From an uncultured Archangium sp. (GTDB lineage Bacteria; Myxococcota; Myxococcia; Myxococcales; Myxococcaceae), in NCBI GenBank assembly GCA_946479335.1, contig CAMLFP010000036.1:1-24738 (forward strand): 24,738 bases of DNA. The letters are read 5' to 3'. A program made the translations under genes and the position numbers. Under the pieces are notes generated by a model, which made no database searches, was not told the DNA's origin, and saw only the letters and a list, made by a program, of their open reading frames with translations. How positions within the stretch are numbered: position 1 is the first letter of the stretch; every line of letters starts with the position of its first letter. This document shows positions 1 through 11,076 of the stretch, piece by piece.

Positions 1-396
1 GGCCGCCGCTTCGCGAAGGCGGGGCAGGGCGACGAGATCATCGGCGTCTCTCCGTGCGTGGAGAAGGACCTGCTGGCGGTGCTCACCCGCAACACCAACG
101 CGCTGGTGTGCAAGGTCGCCGAGGTCAACGAGCTCGCTGGCCCGGGCCGCGGCGTGACGGTGATCAAGACCGCCGACGACGACGGGGTGGTGGCCTTCCT
201 CTGCACCTCGAAGAAAGACGTGGAGCTGGAGTTCGAGACCGCGAAGGGGCGCAGCCTGAAGCTGTCGCCCGGCCGCTACGAGGTCACCGGCCGCGGCGGC
301 AAGGGCCGCGAGATGTCGAAGAAGGACCAGGTGAAGTCGGTGAAGCCGCGCCTCGAGTTCGTCACGCTCCCTGAAGCTCCGAAGGAGAAGAAGTAA
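1..396 (+). CDS. parC: Type IIA topoisomerase subunit A (ParC/GyrA), C-terminal end, partial
   Basis: The frame is open from base 1 to a TAA at 394-396, so only the last 131 codons are present. The visible part reads like blades of the C-terminal beta-propeller of GyrA/ParC: alternating short beta strands, GDEIIGVSP, then ILT-like and VTVIKT strands, and a closing GRGGKGRE segment. In the family this domain wraps DNA next to the breakage-reunion domain, which lies outside the window. The next gene starts on the base after this stop, and a GGAG-type ribosome site (383-387) lies inside this gene's last codons, so the two subunits are translationally coupled. Subunit order A then B and the short B subunit favour topoisomerase IV over gyrase, but this is inference. 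The in-frame GTG at 58 is internal. Confidence 0.75.
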   Translation, partial: GRRFAKAGQGDEIIGVSPCVEKDLLAVLTRNTNALVCKVAEVNELAGPGRGVTVIKTADDDGVVAFLCTSKKDVELEFETAKGRSLKLSPGRYEVTGRGGKGREMSKKDQVKSVKPRLEFVTLPEAPKEKK

Positions 397-2316
<1,920 letters not shown>

Positions 2317-2361
2317 ACGCTCCAGCGCCGCGGGGGGGAATTCGCGTATGTCTCCCGCGTG

Positions 2362-3423
2362 ATGCGCTGCGGTTCGCTGTCGATGCTCGTGGTTCTGTCG
2401 TTGGCCGCTTGTGGGAAGCCCCCGGGCGGTGAGGTCGAGGGAGATGCGGGCCGCGTCGACTCCGGCGCGCCCGCCACCGACGCGGGGACCTCCGACGCCG
2501 GAGCGGTGGACGCTGGGACGCCAGACGCGGGCACAGGCATCGACCCCACGACGTTCACGCTCACGTTCCCTCCAGAGTTCGTGCCGGTCGGGGCGGAGCG
2601 CACCCGCTGCGTGGTGCTCGACGTCGGCAACAACCAGCCCGCGAAGATCGGCTCGATGCACCTCCAGACGAGCGGGCCGACCTTCCGCTTCGAGCTGTAC
2701 GCGACCGACGACGCGCTCGCGGAGACACCGACCGACTGCCCGCCGCTGCAGGCGCTCACCGAGGCCAGCCACAAGCCGTTGCTGCTCTCGTACAGCCACG
2801 ACGAGACGGTCTCGATGCAGGCCGATGTCGCGTTCACCTTCACGCCGCATCAACACCTGCTGCTCGTGCTGCACTCGTGGAACGCCACGAGCGGCGCCGA
2901 AGACGCCAGCGCCACGGTGACGCTCACCGCTACGCCGACGGCGACCCACGAAGCGGCGTTCGTGGTGTTGATGAACATCGACGCGGTGGTGCCGCAGAAG
3001 AACTCGGCCACGATGATCGCCAACTTCCCCGGGGTGAACGGGCTCGCCGAGTACGCGCGCTTCTTCTCCATCGCCGGCTACGGCCAGCGCTTCGGCTCCG
3101 AGTTCCAGATCTACGAGGTCGACAATCAACAGTTCCCCTCGCAGGTGCTGATCGACCAGACGCCGTACGACTTCGCGAACTCCGCGCGCTGGAGCGGCAC
3201 GCCGTTCACGCTGCCGTTCGACCACTACTTCCACCTGCAGTGCTCGTGGGTGAACCCGCTCTCGGTCGACGCGCACTCCGGCGCGGGCGTCGATGATCTG
3301 CTCTGCGCGGTGGGCGGCTACTACTACGGCACCTCCGCGCCGCAGGTCTGCGCGTTCACCAACACGCCGTCGCCGTCGGCCATCTGCTGCCCCGGCGACG
3401 CGAAGTGCGCTGACCTCTTCTAG
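2362..3423 (+). CDS. Lipoprotein with a PHM-like (copper type II monooxygenase) fold, copper ligands apparently lost
   Basis: 353 residues. The signal peptide ends in a lipobox LSLAAC (lipidated Cys17), followed by a linker of repeated D-A-G triplets (about 22-58). The rest matches, from memory, the two-domain peptidylglycine-monooxygenase-like proteins common in Myxococcota: a [15 protein letters not shown] strand, an LHSWNAT strand, [33 protein letters not shown] and a closing ICCPGDAKC. At the expected ligand positions His-His is Phe108-Arg109, His-x-His is Tyr240-Gly-Gln242 and Met is Leu314; only His171 remains. It is therefore probably not an active copper enzyme (inference). GTG at 2359 directly precedes the chosen ATG. 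The stop shares the palindrome CTAG with the stop of the convergent gene. Confidence 0.6.
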   Translation: MRCGSLSMLVVLSLAACGKPPGGEVEGDAGRVDSGAPATDAGTSDAGAVDAGTPDAGTGIDPTTFTLTFPPEFVPVGAERTRCVVLDVGNNQPAKIGSMHLQTSGPTFRFELYATDDALAETPTDCPPLQALTEASHKPLLLSYSHDETVSMQADVAFTFTPHQHLLLVLHSWNATSGAEDASATVTLTATPTATHEAAFVVLMNIDAVVPQKNSATMIANFPGVNGLAEYARFFSIAGYGQRFGSEFQIYEVDNQQFPSQVLIDQTPYDFANSARWSGTPFTLPFDHYFHLQCSWVNPLSVDAHSGAGVDDLLCAVGGYYYGTSAPQVCAFTNTPSPSAICCPGDAKCADLF

Positions 3424-3974
3424 AACGTCCACGCGAGGCGGAAGAGCACCTGCGCGCTGTTCTGCAGGTACGCCACCTCGCCGCCGATGGAGAAGAAGTC
3501 CTGGATGATCCACCCGTTGATGCCGACGCCGACGTGCGCGCGGAGCAGGTCTCCGCGCATCGGCATCAACACCACGCCCGCCAGCAGGTCGGCGTACACG
3601 CGCCGGCTGTGGAAGAAGCGCAGGTAGAAATCGACGGGGATACCGACGTCGACCCAGACCGTGTGGTACCCGTAGTCGTCGTTCCAATGGGGCGTGACGT
3701 TCAGCAGCGCGCCGGGGCGCACGCCGAGCGAGAACCACCAGCTCAGGTTCCACTGGAAGCGCACGTTCACGTCGACCTGCCCCGAGCCGTAGTACCCGCG
3801 GTTCCAGTCGTTGGCGTAGCCGTAGCCTCCGAACCAGTAACCGAGGCCCACGCCGAGCCCGACGTTGAAGTTCGGGTACGACGCGCCGCGCTCCTGGTGG
3901 CGACGGGCCGCTTCGGCGGGCGTCGCGAGGAGCACGAGCGCTGCGGCGATGGCAGGCAGAACAGAGCGTTTCAT
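3420..3974 (-). CDS. Small outer-membrane beta-barrel protein
   Basis: 184 residues. The N-terminus is a clear signal peptide (MKR, hydrophobic core, cleavage after PAEA near residue 22). The mature part is built of alternating aromatic and polar strands rich in Gly, Tyr and Trp ([35 protein letters not shown]) and ends in LAWTF, a C-terminal Phe signature recognised by the BAM machinery. At this size it should form about an 8-strand barrel, like OmpA- or OmpW-type small porins; no specific family is recognised. A good ribosome site (AGGGAGG) lies about 9 bases before the ATG. It follows the DUF1361 gene by 98 bases on the same strand and ends head-on into the PHM-like lipoprotein gene. Confidence 0.75.
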   Translation of the reverse strand: MKRSVLPAIAAALVLLATPAEAARRHQERGASYPNFNVGLGVGLGYWFGGYGYANDWNRGYYGSGQVDVNVRFQWNLSWWFSLGVRPGALLNVTPHWNDDYGYHTVWVDVGIPVDFYLRFFHSRRVYADLLAGVVLMPMRGDLLRAHVGVGINGWIIQDFFSIGGEVAYLQNSAQVLFRLAWTF

Positions 3975-4072
3975 GGTGGCCGACCTCCCTGAAGCCACGC
4001 GTCGTAGCCGAGGTCGCCGTTCTGCTCGTGGTGTGATTTTGCCGTGCGTCTGCGCGCGTGTGCTCTGTGGGC

Positions 4073-4720
4073 CTACGGCTGCCGACTGAAGACGTAGCCG
4101 GTGCCGAAGAGGCCCGCGAAGGCCAGCGAGAAGACCAGCGCGTGGGGCTCCCGGAGCGACACGACGGAGGTGTGCAGTACGTCGAGCGGGTCGGTGAAGA
4201 GCTCCCAGGAGTTGAGGCGCACGAAGCGCCCGAGGAACACTCCGACGCCGGTGAGGATGACGCAGGTCGTGACGGCGAAGGCCGCGCGCGTCGCACCCCA
4301 GCGGCGCCGCAGCTCGTGATGCACCGCGAGGAGCGAGTCCCACCCCAGGGCGCAGCCGGCGAGCGCGAAGGCGCAGAAGAGCAGCACGTCGAACATCAGC
4401 GGCGCGCCGTCGCGCGGCTTGAGGTGCACGAGGTCGGTCAGCAGGTAGGGCGCGTTGGGGAAGAAGGCGAGCCACACCGTCGCCAGCGGCCAGAAGCTCC
4501 ACCGCGAGCGCTGCATCGCCGTCGAGAAGAACCACGGCACCCACGCGAGGAAGAGGTTCCAGAAGAGGAAGGTGAAGCGGGCGCCGGCGTACGACGCGCG
4601 AAAGCACCACAGCGCGCTGGCGAGGGCCGAGAAGGCGACGAGGGCGAGGAGCCGCGACGTGGTGGGGGAGACCCGCGCCGGTGCCTCCGCGGAGCCGCGC
4701 GTTTCGGGGAGTGTCGTCAT
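4073..4720 (-). CDS. DUF1361 multi-pass membrane protein
   Basis: 215 residues with about six hydrophobic segments. The family signature is visible: [14 protein letters not shown], then [19 protein letters not shown], and a later [14 protein letters not shown] segment. DUF1361 proteins are inner-membrane proteins of unknown function with a conserved FPNAPY motif. The chosen ATG at 4720 gives a short polar N-terminus before the first membrane helix. The gene lies 32 bases downstream of the DUF1552 gene on the same strand, so it is probably the third gene of that operon. Confidence 0.8.
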   Translation of the reverse strand: MTTLPETRGSAEAPARVSPTTSRLLALVAFSALASALWCFRASYAGARFTFLFWNLFLAWVPWFFSTAMQRSRWSFWPLATVWLAFFPNAPYLLTDLVHLKPRDGAPLMFDVLLFCAFALAGCALGWDSLLAVHHELRRRWGATRAAFAVTTCVILTGVGVFLGRFVRLNSWELFTDPLDVLHTSVVSLREPHALVFSLAFAGLFGTGYVFSRQP

Positions 4721-4752
4721 GCCCGGCGTGCATTGCACGCGCGAGGCCAGCG

Positions 4753-6057
4753 TCAGAAGAGGTTGGTCAGCTCGCCGGTGCAGAACTCGGGCGTGCCGTA
4801 GGTCGCGACCTGACCGCCGAGGCCGTTGACGATCGAGACCAGCAGGTTGTTGTGGTTCAGGTTCGGCCACTGCACGTAGCGCCCCATGCGGAAGCCGGCG
4901 CCGCCGCCCGCGAGCACGAAGGGCATGTTGTCGTGGGCGTGCACGTTGCCGCGCGAGACGTCGGAGCCCCAGAAGAGCAGCGTGTTGTCCAACACCGTGG
5001 CGCCGTTGCCGTCGTCGACCGCGTTCAGCGCCGACAACAGGTTGGCGAAGACGCCGGTCTGCCACGTGTCGCGCGTCGCCACCTGGAGCCGCGAGGGGTC
5101 TCCGTCGGAGAGGTGCGTCAGGTTGTGCACGTCGGTGGTGATGTTGAGGTGCGGCAGCGCGAGGTGGTTCATCGCGTCGCTGAACATCACCGTCGCCACG
5201 CGCGTGACATCGCAGCGGATGGCGAGGGCCAGCATGTCCATCTGCAGTTGGGTGATGGTGTTGAACTGCGCCTCTTGCGTGTAGGCGAGGTCGCCCGGGT
5301 CGGTCGGCGCGGTGCACGTCCCCGAGGGTACGGTGGTGAGCCGCGTCTCCAGCGAGCGGATGAGCGTCAGGTGCTCGTCGAGGCGCGCGCGGTCGCTGGT
5401 GCTGACCTTCAGCTTGAGGCTCGTGAGCTGCGCCTGCACCGAGTCGAGCACGCTGCGCCGCTTGCGCTGCAGCACCGCGGCCTCGTCGGGAGGCAGTGAC
5501 GTGTCACCGAACAACGTGCGGAAGGTGAGGTGCGGGTCGTTCTGCGGCAGCAGCGGCTGCGTCGCGCCGGAGTAGCTCACGCACCCCGCGACGTTCGGCA
5601 GCAGCGCGTGCACGCCCAGCTGCAGCGACGGCACCAGCGTGCCGTGGCCGATGAGCGGCACCAGCGTCTGGTCGATGGAGGGCCCCAGCGCGTACCCGGC
5701 GGTGCTGCCGTCGTTGCCGACGAACGTGCCCGCGTCGAGCTTGGCGCCGGTGAGGAACGCGCCCACGCCGCGCTGGTGCTGCTCGCCGGGCCCGGAGAGC
5801 GCCACCTTCATGTCGAGGCCGTTGGTGAAGAGGCAGCGCGACCTCCACGGCTCCAGCGCCTGGTGGATCGGCCCGAGGGTGAAGTCGCTCTCCGTCATGC
5901 CCGGCGTGGGGAACCACTGCGGGGTGAAGACGCCGTTGGGGTGGTAGATGGCGATGAAGCGCTTCTTCGTCACCGTCTGCGCGCGCGCCTCGAGGAACGG
6001 CAGCGCGATGGTCACGCCGCCGATGCCACGCAGCACGTCTCGGCGCGAGAGCTTCAC
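4753..6057 (-). CDS. DUF1552 protein, Tat-exported
   Basis: 434 residues. The N-terminus carries a twin-arginine signal (SRRDVLRG at about residues 4-11, then a hydrophobic stretch and a cut near EARA), so it is expected to be exported folded. The body matches DUF1552: KKRFIAIYHPNG near the start, a GEQHQRG segment, DPHLTFRTLFG, RLDEHLTLIRSLETRL and a C-terminal WGSDVSRGNVHAHDNMPF. The family belongs to the alkaline-phosphatase/sulfatase-like group of secreted proteins of unknown activity in Planctomycetes and Myxococcota and is normally encoded next to a DUF1592 partner, as here. The start is GTG, overlapping the partner's stop (GTGA at 6057-6054), so the two are translationally coupled. Confidence 0.88.
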   Translation of the reverse strand: MKLSRRDVLRGIGGVTIALPFLEARAQTVTKKRFIAIYHPNGVFTPQWFPTPGMTESDFTLGPIHQALEPWRSRCLFTNGLDMKVALSGPGEQHQRGVGAFLTGAKLDAGTFVGNDGSTAGYALGPSIDQTLVPLIGHGTLVPSLQLGVHALLPNVAGCVSYSGATQPLLPQNDPHLTFRTLFGDTSLPPDEAAVLQRKRRSVLDSVQAQLTSLKLKVSTSDRARLDEHLTLIRSLETRLTTVPSGTCTAPTDPGDLAYTQEAQFNTITQLQMDMLALAIRCDVTRVATVMFSDAMNHLALPHLNITTDVHNLTHLSDGDPSRLQVATRDTWQTGVFANLLSALNAVDDGNGATVLDNTLLFWGSDVSRGNVHAHDNMPFVLAGGGAGFRMGRYVQWPNLNHNNLLVSIVNGLGGQVATYGTPEFCTGELTNLF

Positions 6058-7670
6058 GGCGTCATCTCCGGGTTGAGGTTCGTGCGGAAGGCCTCGGTCT
6101 GCACGATGGCCAGCATCAGCGCGCGGAAGTCACCGCCCGACTTGTAGAAGCCGTCGCCCAGCCTCGCCAGCGTGCAGCTGTCTTGCTCGGTGAGCGGGCG
6201 GCCCAGCGCGAAGCGGAAGACCTCCTTCGAGACGCACGCGTGCACCATCGGGCTCTTCGCCAGCAGCGCGCTCAAGCCGTTGATGTCGGCCACCGGCTGC
6301 ACCAGCGAGCCATCGTTCGAGGCCACCACGCCGCCCGACGAGTCGATGGGCTGCCCGTTCTCCGTGTCGCGCCACGCGCCCATGCCGTCGAAGTGCTCGA
6401 AGGTGAAGCCGATGGGGTCGATGAACTGGTGGCACGCCTTGCAACCCGCGTTCTGGCTGTGCGCGGCGAAGCGCTCCCGGGTGGTGGTGGTGGTGGTCGG
6501 AGTCGGCGGCGTGAAGGCGGCCGGCGGCGGCGCGGGCGTCTCGCACATCAGCTTGTCCATCACGAAGATGCCGCGGCGCACGGGCGAGCTCCCGTCGGGC
6601 ATCGCCTTGAACGCCAGGAAACCGGGCTGCGTGAGGAGCCCGCGGCGCTGCACGCCGTCGAGCTCGTTGCGCACGAACGAGGGGCCCGACGCGCTCATGC
6701 CGTACATCGACATCGCGTCGTTCGTGTAGACCACCGGCGAGCCGAGCAGCGCGGGCAGGGTGCCTTCGTGGGCCAGCACGTCCTTGATGAACAGCTCCAA
6801 CGAGGTGCGCCACGACTCGCCGAGGCCGGGCGTGAAGGTCGGGTACATCGCGGCGCTCTTCTCGGTGGTCTCGACGCCGTCGAGGTACAGCCACACCGAG
6901 AAGAAGCGCATCAGCCCGTCGGTAGAGCGCGGGTCGTCCAACATGCGCTGCGCCTGCATCGCCAGGCCGTCGGGCGTGTCGAGCGCGCCGGTGGCGGCGG
7001 CGTCGAGCAACTCCGCGTCGGGCATCGTCGCCCAGAGGAAGTACGAGAGCCGCGACGCGAGCTGGAAGCCGTTGAGCTTCACGGTGTCGCCGGCGCCGAT
7101 GGGCGCCTCGTCGCGGTAGAGGAACTGGGGCGACTGCAGCATCGACTGCAACGTCAGCTCCATCGCCACGTCGAAGCCGTCGGTGCTGCGCACGCTCTCG
7201 AAGAGCGCGTTGAGGGTGGTGCGCTCGTCGCTGCGCAGCGGCCGGCGGAACGCGCGGAGCCCCTGCGTCGCGACGAATTGCTGCCCGCAGGTCAGGTCAT
7301 CGCCCGTGCAGGTCAGCAGCGTGTCGCGCCGGTTGGCGACCGCGTCGTGCGCCAGCGTCTCAGCGGCGTCGAGGTAGCGCGCGACGTGCGCGTCGGTGAC
7401 CCGGTTCAGCGTCGCGTCGTTGTCGAGGCCGTGCGAGAGCGGCTCCCGCGGGAAATCGGAGGCCGGGTCGCCCGTCGCGCCCAGCAGGTCTCGCACCGTG
7501 AGGTCGTACTCCGCGCGCGTCAGCAGCCGCAGCGGCGTGCCGGCGGCGGGCGCGACGACGCAGGTCTCGGGGTCGTCAGGCGGCGCCCACGGCTCGGGCA
7601 CGGGCGGCGTGGGCGGTGCCGGCTGGCACGCCAACAACGTCACCACCAGCGCTGGCCCGACTCGTCTCAC
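6054..7670 (-). CDS. DUF1592/DUF1588/DUF1585 lipoprotein with a CxxCH motif
   Basis: 538 residues. A short signal peptide ends in a lipobox TLLAC (Cys15), then a Pro-rich linker. Known modules follow in order: DUF1587 (LLTRAEYDLTVRDLLG, about 50-65), DUF1595 (GLRAFRRPLRSDE, about 135-150), DUF1592 (about 155-290, with LASRLSYFLWATMPD), DUF1588 (about 320-430, with SSPVRRGIFVMDKL and the cytochrome-like CKACH at 410-414) and DUF1585 at the C-terminus. The single CxxCH suggests a covalently bound heme or metal site in the periplasm. The function of these planctomycete-type proteins is not established. GTG is the start that places the lipobox correctly. A His/Thr-rich ACC run near 6485 encodes a poly-Thr linker. 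Confidence 0.88.
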   Translation of the reverse strand: MRRVGPALVVTLLACQPAPPTPPVPEPWAPPDDPETCVVAPAAGTPLRLLTRAEYDLTVRDLLGATGDPASDFPREPLSHGLDNDATLNRVTDAHVARYLDAAETLAHDAVANRRDTLLTCTGDDLTCGQQFVATQGLRAFRRPLRSDERTTLNALFESVRSTDGFDVAMELTLQSMLQSPQFLYRDEAPIGAGDTVKLNGFQLASRLSYFLWATMPDAELLDAAATGALDTPDGLAMQAQRMLDDPRSTDGLMRFFSVWLYLDGVETTEKSAAMYPTFTPGLGESWRTSLELFIKDVLAHEGTLPALLGSPVVYTNDAMSMYGMSASGPSFVRNELDGVQRRGLLTQPGFLAFKAMPDGSSPVRRGIFVMDKLMCETPAPPPAAFTPPTPTTTTTTRERFAAHSQNAGCKACHQFIDPIGFTFEHFDGMGAWRDTENGQPIDSSGGVVASNDGSLVQPVADINGLSALLAKSPMVHACVSKEVFRFALGRPLTEQDSCTLARLGDGFYKSGGDFRALMLAIVQTEAFRTNLNPEMTP

Positions 7671-7754
7671 GCGGTTTGCGACCTTCGCACACGCCGTCAG
7701 TCAGAGGAACCTTGCGCGTCTCCAGAGCATGGTCCAAAAGGCCCACCTCGAAGA

Positions 7755-7828
7755 CGGGGCGTAGCGCAGTCTGGTAGCGCGTCTGCCTTGGGCGCAGAAG
7801 GTCGTCGGTTCGAATCCGGCCGCCCCGA
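7755..7828 (+). tRNA. tRNA-Pro (anticodon TGG)
   Basis: Full cloverleaf: acceptor CGGGGCG (7755-7761) pairs with CGCCCCG (7821-7827). The D stem is GCGC/GCGC, the anticodon stem TCTGC/GCAGA with loop CTTGGGC (anticodon 7789-7791), and the T stem GTCGG/CCGGC around TTCGAAT. The discriminator is A7828 and CCA is not encoded. It is first of a closely spaced run of four tRNA genes. I see no convincing promoter upstream. Confidence 0.97.
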
Positions 7829-7840
7829 CTTTGAAGCTTT

Positions 7841-7914
7841 GGGCCCATAGCTCAGATGGATAGAGCACCGACCTTCTAAGTCGGGGGTCGCAGGTTCGAT
7901 TCCTGCTGGGCTCG
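7841..7914 (+). tRNA. tRNA-Arg (anticodon TCT)
   Basis: Acceptor GGGCCCA (7841-7847) pairs with TGGGCTC (7907-7913), with one G-T. The D stem is GCTC/GAGC, the anticodon stem CCGAC/GTCGG with loop CTTCTAA (anticodon 7875-7877), and the T stem GCAGG/CCTGC around TTCGATT. The discriminator is G7914 and CCA is not encoded. It starts 12 bases after tRNA-Pro. Confidence 0.97.
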
Positions 7915-7976
7915 CTTTCAGTTTGACGGTCAGCGAGGCGCGGGGTACTTGCGCCCGCGAAAATTTGGTGAAGCAC

Positions 7977-8051
7977 GGCGGCTTTAGCTCAACTGGTTAG
8001 AGCGCAGGACTGTGACTCCTGAGGTTACCGGTTCGATCCCGGTAAGCCGCC
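7977..8051 (+). tRNA. tRNA-His (anticodon GTG)
   Basis: The acceptor GCGGCTT (7978-7984) pairs fully with AAGCCGC (8044-8050). The extra G at -1 (7977) faces C73 (8051), the identity pair of histidine tRNAs. The anticodon loop is CTGTGAC (anticodon 8012-8014) in stem CAGGA/TCCTG, and the T stem is ACCGG/CCGGT. CCA is not encoded. Confidence 0.97.
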
Positions 8052-8065
8052 CTCGTAGTGCCCGA

Positions 8066-8139
8066 GCGCCAATAGCTCAGCTGGATAGAGCATCGGCCTT
8101 CGAAGCCGAGGGCCGGGGGTTCGAATCCCTCTTGGCGCG
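8066..8139 (+). tRNA. tRNA-Arg (anticodon TCG)
   Basis: Acceptor GCGCCAA (8066-8072) pairs with TTGGCGC (8132-8138). The D stem is GCTC/GAGC, and the anticodon stem TCGGC/GCCGA holds loop CTTCGAA (anticodon 8100-8102). The discriminator is G8139 and CCA is not encoded. Only one base (C8140) separates its 3' end from the start codon of the Lgt-like gene. Confidence 0.97.
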
Positions 8140-8140
8140 C

Positions 8141-8926
8141 TTGATTCCGTACTTCGAGAGTCCCGTCCTCAATCTCCCGCTCGGCCAGCGGATTGATCTC
8201 TTCGGCGTGCTGTCGGCGTCTGGCGTCGGGCTCGGCGCGTGGCTCGCGGCGCGGGAGGCGAAGAAATACTGGCCGGGCAACGAAGAGCCCCTGCGCGGCG
8301 TGGTGACGTGGACCGTGATGTTCGGCCTCTACGGCGGCCACCTGATGCACCTCTTCGGGTACCACCCGGAGCTCCTCACGTGGAAAGACCCCACGTTGAT
8401 CCTGCGCTTCTGGGAGGGCCTCTCGTCGATGGGCGGCGTGCTGGGCGCGCTGCTGGGCATCTTCGTGTACTTCCGCCGCATCAAGGAGCCGGTGTCTCCG
8501 TACCTCGACGCGCTCGCGCTCGGCGCCGCGCCGGGCTGGGCGGTGGCGCGCATCGGCTGCTTCCTGGTGCACGACCACCCGGGCGTGCTGACCACCTCGC
8601 CCTTCGCGGTGAACTTCCCGGTGCTGGAATACGGCGGCCCCCGCTACGACCTGGGCCTGGTCGACGCCGTCGCGCTGGCGCTCATCTCGGTGCTGCTGCA
8701 CGTCATCAAGCTGTACCGCCCTCGCCAGGGCCGCATCATGGGCGTGCTGGCGGTGGTGTACTCGGCGCAGCGCTTCTTCACCGACTTCTACCGCGCGTCA
8801 GACCTCGACTTCGTCGACCGTCGGTTGGCGGGCCTCACCCCGGCGCAGTACGTGACGGCCGGTTTGTTCTTCGTGGGCGTGTGGTTGTTGGTGCGATCGG
8901 CACCCGAGGTGAAGAAAGTTGGTTGA
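8141..8926 (+). CDS. lgt: Prolipoprotein diacylglyceryl transferase (Lgt) family membrane protein
   Basis: 261 residues and about seven hydrophobic segments. The family layout is visible: the SPVLNLPLG entry strand, RFWEGLSSMGGVLGALLG (Lgt RxWxGGMSFHGG), VARIGCFLVHDHPG (Lgt GRxGNFxNxE), and QRFFTDFYR (Lgt FRxxxEFxR). Arg137 and Arg211 keep the equivalents of E. coli Arg143 and Arg239. The His103 position is Met97, Asn146 is Cys140 and Glu243 is Asp215, so this is a divergent paralogue whose transferase activity is uncertain. I chose TTG at 8141 because IPYFESPVLNLPLG is conserved at the N-terminus of this subfamily. It leaves only one base after tRNA-Arg and no ribosome site. GTG at 8207 would remove the entry strand. 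Confidence 0.75.
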   Translation: MIPYFESPVLNLPLGQRIDLFGVLSASGVGLGAWLAAREAKKYWPGNEEPLRGVVTWTVMFGLYGGHLMHLFGYHPELLTWKDPTLILRFWEGLSSMGGVLGALLGIFVYFRRIKEPVSPYLDALALGAAPGWAVARIGCFLVHDHPGVLTTSPFAVNFPVLEYGGPRYDLGLVDAVALALISVLLHVIKLYRPRQGRIMGVLAVVYSAQRFFTDFYRASDLDFVDRRLAGLTPAQYVTAGLFFVGVWLLVRSAPEVKKVG

Positions 8927-8952
8927 CAGGGGGCGCGGCAGACCTTTATAGG
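8923..8952 (+). promoter_or_regulatory. Sigma-70-type promoter for tRNA-Lys
   Basis: A perfect -35 TTGACA (8923-8928) is followed after 18 bases by TATAGG (8947-8952), or after 16 by TTTATA (8945-8950). The start would be near 8959, about 10 bases before tRNA-Lys. The segment after the -10 is GC-only (GGGCGCGCCG), the kind of discriminator linked to stringent control of stable RNA promoters. The -35 overlaps the TGA stop of the Lgt-like gene. Confidence 0.65.
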
Positions 8953-8968
8953 GCGCGCCGCAAGTGAC

Positions 8969-9041
8969 GGAAGCGTAGCTCAATTGGCAGAGCAATGGAC
9001 TCTTAATCCATAGGTTGAAGGTTCGATTCCTTCCGCTTTCA
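8969..9041 (+). tRNA. tRNA-Lys (anticodon CTT)
   Basis: Acceptor GGAAGCG (8969-8975) pairs with CGCTTTC (9034-9040), with one G-T. The D stem is GCTC/GAGC, the anticodon stem ATGGA/TCCAT with loop CTCTTAA (anticodon 9002-9004), and the T stem GAAGG/CCTTC. The discriminator is A9041 and CCA is not encoded. It has its own promoter and is followed by an intrinsic terminator. Confidence 0.97.
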
Positions 9042-9050
9042 CAAGACGAG

Positions 9051-9090
9051 ACGGCCGGTGACTCGAAAGGGCGCCGGCCGTTTTGTTTTG
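9051..9090 (+). terminator. Rho-independent terminator after tRNA-Lys
   Basis: A 10-pair stem (9051-9060 with 9072-9081, one T-G pair, core ACGGCCGG/CCGGCCGT) with an 11-base loop is followed by TTTTGTTTTG at 9081-9090. The T tract ends exactly where tRNA-Leu begins. Confidence 0.85.
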
Positions 9091-9172
9091 GGGCAGGTGG
9101 CGTAACTGGTAGCCGCGCGGGCCTTAGAAGCCCGTGTCGAAAGACGTGCGGGTTCGAGTCCCGCCCTGCCCA
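9091..9172 (+). tRNA. tRNA-Leu (anticodon TAG)
   Basis: Type II tRNA with a long variable arm. Acceptor GGGCAGG (9091-9097) pairs with CCTGCCC (9165-9171). The anticodon stem CGGGC/GCCCG holds loop CTTAGAA (anticodon 9125-9127). The variable arm is a GTC-GAAA-GAC hairpin (9136-9145), and the T stem is GCGGG/CCCGC. The discriminator is A9172 and CCA is not encoded. It starts on the base after the T tract of a terminator, so its own promoter, if any, must lie inside the upstream hairpin region. Confidence 0.97.
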
Positions 9173-9252
9173 CACTTCATGTGTAGCTGCGCGTAGCGCT
9201 GACGAAACGGCGTCGCGCGATTCGAGGCACCTCGCGTAACTTCCCGTCGGGC

Positions 9253-11073
<1,821 letters not shown>

Positions 11074-11076
11074 AGG

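Noticed and set aside
6183..7850. A 555-codon rightward frame antisense to the DUF1592 gene
   Set aside because: It is a shadow of the DUF1592 gene and continues into tRNA-Pro. Composition is Arg/Glu/His-rich without motifs.
7923..7951. Possible promoter before tRNA-His: TTGACG, 17 bases, TACTTG
   Set aside because: The -35 is good but the -10 matches consensus at only two positions, so I did not list it; the four tRNAs may be one transcript.
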